64,000 bases of DNA from Lysobacteraceae bacterium (GTDB lineage: Bacteria; Pseudomonadota; Gammaproteobacteria; Xanthomonadales; Xanthomonadaceae). Location of the stretch: NCBI GenBank assembly GCA_016789405.1, contig JAEUPQ010000014.1, positions 1-64,000 of the forward strand. The letters run 5' to 3'. The first letter of the stretch is position 1. Every line of letters starts with the position of its first letter. The notes below the pieces were generated by a model that saw nothing but the letters and a program-made list of their open reading frames with translations, was not told the DNA's origin and searched no databases. A program made the translations under genes and the position numbers. Positions 58,632-64,000 of this stretch are shown piece after piece.

Positions 58632-59234
58632 ATGTCGATCTATGCACTGAAGCCGAAGTTCCAGGCCCTGCTCCGTCCCTTCGTCCGACGCCTGCACGCG
58701 CTGGGCATCACCGCCAACCAGGTGACCGTGTTCGCCTGCGCGGTCTCGGTGGCGCTCGGGGTGTGGCTGTATCTCGCGGCGCCAGGCCCGGCCGCCTTCC
58801 TGCTGCTGCCGCTGTGGCTGTTCCTGCGCATGGCGTTGAACGCGATCGACGGCATGCTGGCGCGCGAATTCGGCCAGCAGTCGAAGCTCGGCGCCTACCT
58901 CAACGAGTTGACCGACGTCATCGCCGATGCCGCGCTGGCGCTGCCCTTCGCCGCGGTGGCGCCCTTTGCGCCGGCCTGGGTGGCGACCTTCGTGGTCCTG
59001 GCCGGCCTGAGCGAATTCGCCGGCGCCCTCGGGCCCACCGTCGGCGGCACGCGCCGCTACGACGGGCCGATGGGCAAGAGCGATCGCGCCTTCGTGCTGG
59101 GCGCGGTGGCGCTGTGGCTGGGCATCGCCGGCCTGCTGCCCTCGTGGATGGCCTGGCTGTTCCCGGTCCTGGGCGCGCTGATCGCGCTGACCATCGTCCG
59201 CCGCGTGCGCAACGGCCTGCGGGACGCCGCTTGA
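58632..59234 (+). CDS. ynbA: CDP-alcohol phosphatidyltransferase (YnbA/YnjF-like)
   Basis: 200 aa inner-membrane enzyme of the CDP-alcohol phosphatidyltransferase family. The signature reads NAIDGMLAREFGQQSKLG..LNELTD: the core DG-x2-AR and the last Asp are kept, while the first and third Asp of the D-x2-DG-x2-AR-x8-G-x3-D-x3-D pattern are Asn. The same substitution pattern is found in YnbA/YnjF-type proteins, so it marks a subfamily rather than a dead enzyme. The acceptor alcohol is unknown. First of a six-gene phospholipid operon. Confidence 0.87.
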   Translation: MSIYALKPKFQALLRPFVRRLHALGITANQVTVFACAVSVALGVWLYLAAPGPAAFLLLPLWLFLRMALNAIDGMLAREFGQQSKLGAYLNELTDVIADAALALPFAAVAPFAPAWVATFVVLAGLSEFAGALGPTVGGTRRYDGPMGKSDRAFVLGAVALWLGIAGLLPSWMAWLFPVLGALIALTIVRRVRNGLRDAA

Positions 59235-59387
59235 TCGCATCCCGCGTGCCTGCGGTGGATGTCCGCACGGCCACCGGTATCGCGATCCGATACCTCGACA
59301 TTCCCCCCTGCCCGACCGTCCGACGCAAGCGTCAAGCTGCGTCCTGAAGATCGACACCGCCCACTTCCGCGAGGATCGTCCCGCTCC

Positions 59388-61166
59388 ATGTCCGCCCCCA
59401 CCCCACGCGAACAGCACGAGCACCACTTCCCCACCCACGACGGCATCGGACTGTACTACCGCCACTGGCCCGCACGGGCCGATGCGCGCGGCGCCGTCGT
59501 ACTGATCCATCGCGGCCACGAGCACTCCGGCCGCATGGCGCACCTCGCCGACGAACTCGACCTGCCCGGCTTCGACGTCTTCGCCTACGACATGCGCGGC
59601 CACGGCCGCTCGCCCGGCACGCGCGGCGACAGCCCCAGCTTCGGCACGTCGGTGCGCGACCTGCAAACCTTCATCGAGCACCTGGCGGCGACGCACGGCA
59701 TCGAGACTGCGGACATCGTCGTGGTGGCGCAGAGCGTGGGCGCCGTCGTGGCCAGCACCTGGGCACACGACTACGCACCGAAGATCCGCGGCCTCGTGCT
59801 GGCGTCGCCGGCCTTCAAGGTCAAGCTGTACGTGCCCTTCGCACGACCGGGCCTGGCGCTGATGCGCAAGCTGCGCGGCAACTTCTTCGTCAACAGCTAC
59901 GTGAAGGCGAAGTTCCTGACCCATGATCCCGAGCGCATCGCGAGCTACGAATCCGATCCGCTGATCACCCGGCCGATCTCGGTGAACATCCTGCTCGGCC
60001 TGTACGAAGCCGCCGAACGCGTGGTCGCCGATGCCTCGGCGATCACCTTGCCGACGCAATTGCTGATTTCGGGCAGCGACTGGGTGGTGCACCACGCGCC
60101 GCAGCACCGCTTCTTCGAACGTCTCGCGCATCCGCGCAAGGAAAAGCACGTGCTGCCGGGCTTCTTCCACGACACCCTCGGCGAACGCGACCGCAAGATC
60201 GCGGTGGATCATGCGCGCCGATTCATCCTCGACCTCTTCGACCGACCGCCTGAGGTGCCTTCGCTGCGCGATGCGCATCACGTCGGCTTCACCGCCGACG
60301 AATCGCGCGCACTGGCCGAACCGCTGCCGTGGTACACGCCACATGGTGCCTACTGGGCGCTGACCCGACTGGGACTGAAGGTCGGCGGCCTGCTCTCGCG
60401 CGGCATCGCGCTGGGCCACGCCACGGGTTTCGATTCGGGCAGCACGCTGGACTACGTCTACCGCAACCAGGCGCAGGGCGTGCCGGCAATCGGCACCATG
60501 ATCGACCGCACCTACCTCGATTCGATCGGCTGGCGCGGCATCCGCATTCGCAAGACCCATGTCGAAGCCCTGCTGCGCGAAGCCTTCGAGCGCGTGCGCC
60601 GGCGCGGGATGCCGCTGCGGGTGATGGACGTCGCCGCCGGCCACGGTCGCTATGTGCTCGATGCCGTCGCGAGTTCCGGAGGCGCGTCGGAATCCGCGCC
60701 GGAGTCCATCCTCCTTCGCGACTACAGCGACATCAACGTGCGCGACGGTCGCGCGCTGATCGCCGGACGCGGGCTCGACGGCATCGCGCGCTTCGAGCAG
60801 GGCGATGCCTTCGACCGCGACGACCTGGCCAGGGTCTCGCCGTCGCCGACGGTGGCGGTGGTATCGGGCCTGTACGAACTGTTCCCGGACAACGACCAGG
60901 TCGCGCGCTCGCTCGAGGGCATCGCCGCCGCCGTGCCGCCGGGCGGCTGTCTGGTCTACACCGGCCAGCCGTGGCATCCGCAGCTGGAGCTGATCGCGCG
61001 CGCGCTCACCAGTCATCGCGCCGGCCAGGCCTGGGTGATGCGTCGGCGCACGCAGGCAGAGATAGACCAGCTGGTCGAAGCGGCAGGCTTCCGCAAGGTA
61101 GCTCAGCGCATCGACGAATTCGGCATCTTCACCGTCTCGCTGGCGGTGCGGAACGAATCGGCGTGA
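59388..61166 (+). CDS. ynbC: Fused alpha/beta hydrolase and SAM-dependent methyltransferase (YnbC-like)
   Basis: 592 aa, two domains. Residues about 10-290: alpha/beta hydrolase, lysophospholipase-like, with AYDMRGHGRSPG, the nucleophile elbow AQSVGA (Ser; first Gly replaced by Ala), Asp in ISGSDWVV and His in FFHDTLG. Residues about 320-590: methyltransferase with motif I VMDVAAGHGRYVL and later VVSGLYELFPDN. This fusion matches E. coli YnbC. Probable role: hydrolysis and methylation of a lipid head group; the substrate is unknown. Confidence 0.9.
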   Translation: MSAPTPREQHEHHFPTHDGIGLYYRHWPARADARGAVVLIHRGHEHSGRMAHLADELDLPGFDVFAYDMRGHGRSPGTRGDSPSFGTSVRDLQTFIEHLAATHGIETADIVVVAQSVGAVVASTWAHDYAPKIRGLVLASPAFKVKLYVPFARPGLALMRKLRGNFFVNSYVKAKFLTHDPERIASYESDPLITRPISVNILLGLYEAAERVVADASAITLPTQLLISGSDWVVHHAPQHRFFERLAHPRKEKHVLPGFFHDTLGERDRKIAVDHARRFILDLFDRPPEVPSLRDAHHVGFTADESRALAEPLPWYTPHGAYWALTRLGLKVGGLLSRGIALGHATGFDSGSTLDYVYRNQAQGVPAIGTMIDRTYLDSIGWRGIRIRKTHVEALLREAFERVRRRGMPLRVMDVAAGHGRYVLDAVASSGGASESAPESILLRDYSDINVRDGRALIAGRGLDGIARFEQGDAFDRDDLARVSPSPTVAVVSGLYELFPDNDQVARSLEGIAAAVPPGGCLVYTGQPWHPQLELIARALTSHRAGQAWVMRRRTQAEIDQLVEAAGFRKVAQRIDEFGIFTVSLAVRNESA

Positions 61167-61168
61167 CG

Positions 61169-62509
61169 ATGGGCGCGGCGATGCAGGATTCGGCGACGAC
61201 GGGCGGGCGACCTTGGAGACAGGCCGCACTGTGGCTGGCCTGTCTCGCCCCGTTCTTCTACCTCAGCTACGGGTTCGCGAACCATCTCGCGGCGCAGCGC
61301 GCGGACGTCGCCTCGGTGGTCTTCGACTGGGAGCGGCACGTGCCGTTCGTCGCATGGACGATCGTGCCGTACTGGTCGATCAACCTGTTCTACGGCCTGT
61401 CGCTGTTCCTGTGCCGCACCCGCGACGAACTGCATGCGCACGGTCGTCGCCTGCTCACCGCGCAGCTGGTCGCGGTGAGCTGCTTCCTGCTGTTCCCGCT
61501 GGGCTTCACGTTCACGCGACCGCCGACCGATGGCATCCCCGGCCTGTTCTTCACCGCGCTGACCAGCTTCGACAAGCCCTTCAACCAGGCGCCGTCGCTG
61601 CACATCGCGCTGCTGATCGTGCTGTGGGACCTGTACCGGCGCCTGCTGCCCCGTGGCTGGCTCTGGCTGCTGCACGTCTGGTCGTGGCTGATCGCGATCT
61701 CGGTGCTCACGACCTATCAGCACCACTTCATCGACATTCCCACCGGCGCGCTGCTGGGCCTGGTCTGCCTGTGGCTGTGGCCAATCGAAGGACCGTCGCC
61801 GCTGCGTGGCATGCGCTGGACGTCCGACGCGCGCCGTCGCCGGCTTGCGTTGCGCTATGCGCTGGGCGCGGCCGTCTTCTTCGCGCTCGCCGCTGTGCTC
61901 GGTGGCAGTGCGCTGTGGCTGTGCTGGCCGGGTCTGTCTCTGGTGCTGGTCGCGTCGAACTACGCGCTGTTCGGCGCAGCAGGATTCCAGAAGGACGCGC
62001 ATGGGCAGCTGTCGTTCGCCGCGCAGTGGCTGCTGATGCCCTACCGCATCGGCGCGTGGATCAATGCGCGCCTGTGGACGCGTCGCGAGACGCCGGCCGT
62101 GCGCATCGCGACCGGCGTGCTGCTCGGCCGCATGCCGACCACCCGCGAAGCACGGCGACTTGGCGTCACCCACGTCGTCGACCTGAGCGCGGAGCTGTCC
62201 GTGCCGCGCGACGTGACGGTGCATGCAGTACCGATGCTGGACCTGATCGCACCCGACGCCGATCGCCTGCATGCCGCGGCCGATGCCATCGAGGTACAGC
62301 GCCAGGCAGCGGGCGACGAAGGCGCCGTACTGGTGTGCTGCGCGCTCGGCTATTCGCGCAGCGCAGCCGCCGCCGCTGCGTGGCTGCTGCACACCGGCCG
62401 ATCCGAGCGCGTCGACGAAGCGATCGAACGCCTGCGTCGCGAACGACCGAACCTCGTGCTGCACGATGCGCACCGCACCGCCCTCGCCACGCTGGCCTTG
62501 CGCGCATGA
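61169..62509 (+). CDS. ynbD: PAP2-phosphatase/dual-specificity phosphatase fusion (YnbD-like)
   Basis: 446 aa. N-terminal PAP2-like membrane domain with about eight hydrophobic segments and the motif PSLHIAL, then TYQHHFIDIPTG. C-terminal phosphatase domain about 310-446 with the CX5R loop CALGYSRSA. Same architecture as E. coli YnbD. Likely removes phosphate from a lipid precursor made by the operon. GTG 61163 overlapping the YnbC stop is an alternative start. Ends in an ATGA overlap with the next gene. Confidence 0.9.
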   Translation: MGAAMQDSATTGGRPWRQAALWLACLAPFFYLSYGFANHLAAQRADVASVVFDWERHVPFVAWTIVPYWSINLFYGLSLFLCRTRDELHAHGRRLLTAQLVAVSCFLLFPLGFTFTRPPTDGIPGLFFTALTSFDKPFNQAPSLHIALLIVLWDLYRRLLPRGWLWLLHVWSWLIAISVLTTYQHHFIDIPTGALLGLVCLWLWPIEGPSPLRGMRWTSDARRRRLALRYALGAAVFFALAAVLGGSALWLCWPGLSLVLVASNYALFGAAGFQKDAHGQLSFAAQWLLMPYRIGAWINARLWTRRETPAVRIATGVLLGRMPTTREARRLGVTHVVDLSAELSVPRDVTVHAVPMLDLIAPDADRLHAAADAIEVQRQAAGDEGAVLVCCALGYSRSAAAAAAWLLHTGRSERVDEAIERLRRERPNLVLHDAHRTALATLALRA

Positions 62510-62946
62510 GCAACCACGACACATCCACGGCGCTCGACGCCCGCGACCGCGCGCGCTGCGCCGTCGTCGCACGGCGCATGGACGCAGCGCACGCCCTCGG
62601 CCTGCTCGCGCTGGTCTGCACGGCCATCGCGCTGATCGGCATGGCCGTCGATGCCTGGCGCGACGAAGTGCTTGCCGTGGCCCTCGGCGCGCTGCTGCTG
62701 GGCATGGTCGAACGCTACTACGCGCTTCGCCTGCGCTTGGACGCGGGCCTGTTCGCGGATCTCGCGAGCGGCCGCGTCGCGGATCTCGCGGCGCTGGACC
62801 ACGGACTGGCCGCGATCGGCGCGCGCATCGCCACGCCGCGTCCGCTCGACGACCGCATCGCCGGGTGTCGCCGGCTGTGGCGCCGGCATCTCGCCATCGT
62901 CGTCGTGCAGGCGGTGACGACCCTGCTCGCAGTGGTATCGTCCTGA
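62506..62946 (+). CDS. Hypothetical inner-membrane protein of the ynb-like operon
   Basis: 146 aa with two N-terminal hydrophobic segments (about 30-50 and 55-72) and one near the C-terminus (about 128-145). No family recognised. It overlaps the PAP2 gene by 4 nt and precedes the acyltransferase by 37 nt, so it probably acts with these membrane enzymes. Confidence 0.75.
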   Translation: MSNHDTSTALDARDRARCAVVARRMDAAHALGLLALVCTAIALIGMAVDAWRDEVLAVALGALLLGMVERYYALRLRLDAGLFADLASGRVADLAALDHGLAAIGARIATPRPLDDRIAGCRRLWRRHLAIVVVQAVTTLLAVVSS

Positions 62947-62983
62947 GCGGCGCATCCCGCCCGCCACGCCCCCACATGCATCG

Positions 62984-63649
62984 ATGCTCGAACGCCTGAT
63001 CGCCCGGATCATCATCGGCTTCATCCGCCTGCTCACCGGCGCCCAGGCCTACTGGCGCGGCTGCACGCCGAATGCGGCCCAGCGCATCTATTTCGCCAAC
63101 CACGCCAGCCACGGCGACTTCGTGCTGCTGTGGGCCTCGCTGCCGCCGTGGCTGCGTCGGCGCACGCGGCCGGTGGCCGGCGCCGACTACTGGAACAAGG
63201 GCGCGCTGCGCCGATTCCTCGGCGGCAAGGTGTTCCGCGCGGTGCTGATCGATCGCGAGCGTCGCGAAGGCATGCCCGATCCCGTGCAGCAGATGGTCCA
63301 GGCCCTCGCCGGTGGCGATTCGCTGATCATCTTTCCCGAAGGCACGCGCAACACCACCGACGCGGTGCTGCTGCCGTTCAAGAGCGGTCTGTTCCACCTC
63401 GCCACGCAGTATCCCCATGCGGAGCTTGTGCCGGTGTGGATGAACAACCTCGGCCGGGTGATGCCCAAGGGCGAGCTGATCCCCGTGCCGCTGCTGTGCA
63501 CCGTCATCTTCGGCCCGCCGCTGGCGCGCATCGACGGCGAGGACAAGGCCGCCTTCCTCGAACGCGCGCGCGACGCCATGCTCGCGCTGCGTCCGGGTGA
63601 TGACGAAGACGACACGCCCAGCGATGCCACGCCTTTCGACCCTCTCTGA
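62984..63649 (+). CDS. PlsC-family 1-acylglycerol-3-phosphate-like acyltransferase
   Basis: 221 aa. The acyltransferase box HASHGD (HX4D) is about residues 40-45, and FPEGTRN about 117-123 is the acceptor site motif. A short N-terminal hydrophobic stretch suggests membrane association. Presence among CDP-alcohol transferase and phosphatases indicates synthesis of an unusual phospholipid. This gene is absent from the four-gene E. coli ynb operon. Confidence 0.9.
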   Translation: MLERLIARIIIGFIRLLTGAQAYWRGCTPNAAQRIYFANHASHGDFVLLWASLPPWLRRRTRPVAGADYWNKGALRRFLGGKVFRAVLIDRERREGMPDPVQQMVQALAGGDSLIIFPEGTRNTTDAVLLPFKSGLFHLATQYPHAELVPVWMNNLGRVMPKGELIPVPLLCTVIFGPPLARIDGEDKAAFLERARDAMLALRPGDDEDDTPSDATPFDPL

Positions 63650-63669
63650 CTTCTCCCGACCGGATCGCC

Positions 63670-64000
63670 ATGCAGAACCCCTTCCCGACCCTGTACGCGC
63701 TGCCGATCTTCGCCGGTGCCGTCGTCGTGCTCACCATCGCGTCCATCGTCGGCTGGATCCTGAAGCTGCGGCTCGCGCCGGACGGGCCGCATCCCACCAT
63801 CGACAACCTCAACAGCCGCATCCGCGCCTGGTGGTGGATGGTCGGCGTGCTCGCCGCCGCGTTCTGGTTCGGCAAGGGCGGCGTGATCGTGCTGTTCGCG
63901 CTGCTGTCGTTCTTCGCGCTGCGCGAATACATCACGCTGTGCTACACGCGGCGCGGCGACCACCTGGTGCTGATGCTCGCCTTCTTCATCGCCCTGCCGG
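63670..64000 (+). CDS. ynbB: Phosphatidate cytidylyltransferase-like protein (3' end outside window)
   Basis: N-terminal 110 residues visible. MQNPFPTLYALPIFAGAVVVLTIASIVGWILKL, then RAWWWMVGVLAAAF and YITLCYTRRGDHLVLMLAFF, matches CdsA/YnbB-type multi-spanning cytidylyltransferases, which supply CDP-diacylglycerol. The gene runs past 64000, so the conserved C-terminal signature is not seen. GTG/ATG spacing is 20 nt after the acyltransferase stop. Assignment to YnbB rests on context. Confidence 0.8.
   Translation, partial: MQNPFPTLYALPIFAGAVVVLTIASIVGWILKLRLAPDGPHPTIDNLNSRIRAWWWMVGVLAAAFWFGKGGVIVLFALLSFFALREYITLCYTRRGDHLVLMLAFFIALP

Overview
The window is about 64 kb of high-GC, gene-dense bacterial chromosome. 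Its content (edd-glk-eda operon, DUF3011 proteins, BPSS1780-type membrane protein, TamAB, separate glyQ and glyS, Entner-Doudoroff and NAD genes of gammaproteobacterial type) suggests a gammaproteobacterium of the Xanthomonadaceae/Lysobacter group. That placement is inferred from gene content and composition, not from a marker-gene comparison.

Layout. 1-2464: the 3' part of edd, then glk and eda, translationally coupled (Entner-Doudoroff). 2487-3386: ubiA on the minus strand. 3452-3528: tRNA-Arg(CCG), which is the integration site of a small genetic element reaching to about 9053 (or 9168). The element carries a P4-type tyrosine integrase, a small DUF3077-like protein, an AlpA-type regulator behind a repeated structured leader, a Rep-like protein with iteron-like repeats, and a low-GC three-gene cargo operon of unknown function. 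Integrase arm-type octamers lie at both ends. The right end sits in a 115-bp repeat array that also carries copies of the tRNA tail.

9267-16262: a LytS/LytTR two-component pair, a SnoaL-like secreted protein, a proteinase-K-like protease with a VWD-like C-terminal domain, and a metallo-beta-lactamase-fold protein plus an HMA-like partner divergent from a TetR regulator. 16407-18326: htpG behind a sigma-32-type promoter. 18438-28500: a five-gene block (MoxR ATPase, DUF4132, DUF5682, VWA, SWIM) matching the E. coli yehL/I/M/P/Q genes, of unknown function. 28497-35261: CadC-like regulator, S41 peptidase, ABC-2 exporter, AraC regulator and S12 serine hydrolase.

35337-37895: nadB and nadA. 38024-42689: a compact minus-strand operon encoding a novel duplicated-domain protein, an ABC ATPase, two DUF990-type permeases and a PLP-dependent glutamate-1-semialdehyde-aminotransferase-like enzyme; this is the best candidate here for an undescribed export/biosynthesis system. 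A roughly 1-kb gene-free gap follows. 43723-49521: tamA-tamB. 49716-54826: a secreted protein, glyS (with a low-GC patch), two small secreted proteins lying between glyS and glyQ, and glyQ. 54883-58473: a class I glutamine amidotransferase, a BPSS1780-type membrane protein, an EF-hand protein and a fatty-acid desaturase. 58632-64000: a ynbABCD-like phospholipid-metabolism operon with an added acyltransferase and an unknown membrane protein, running off the end of the window.
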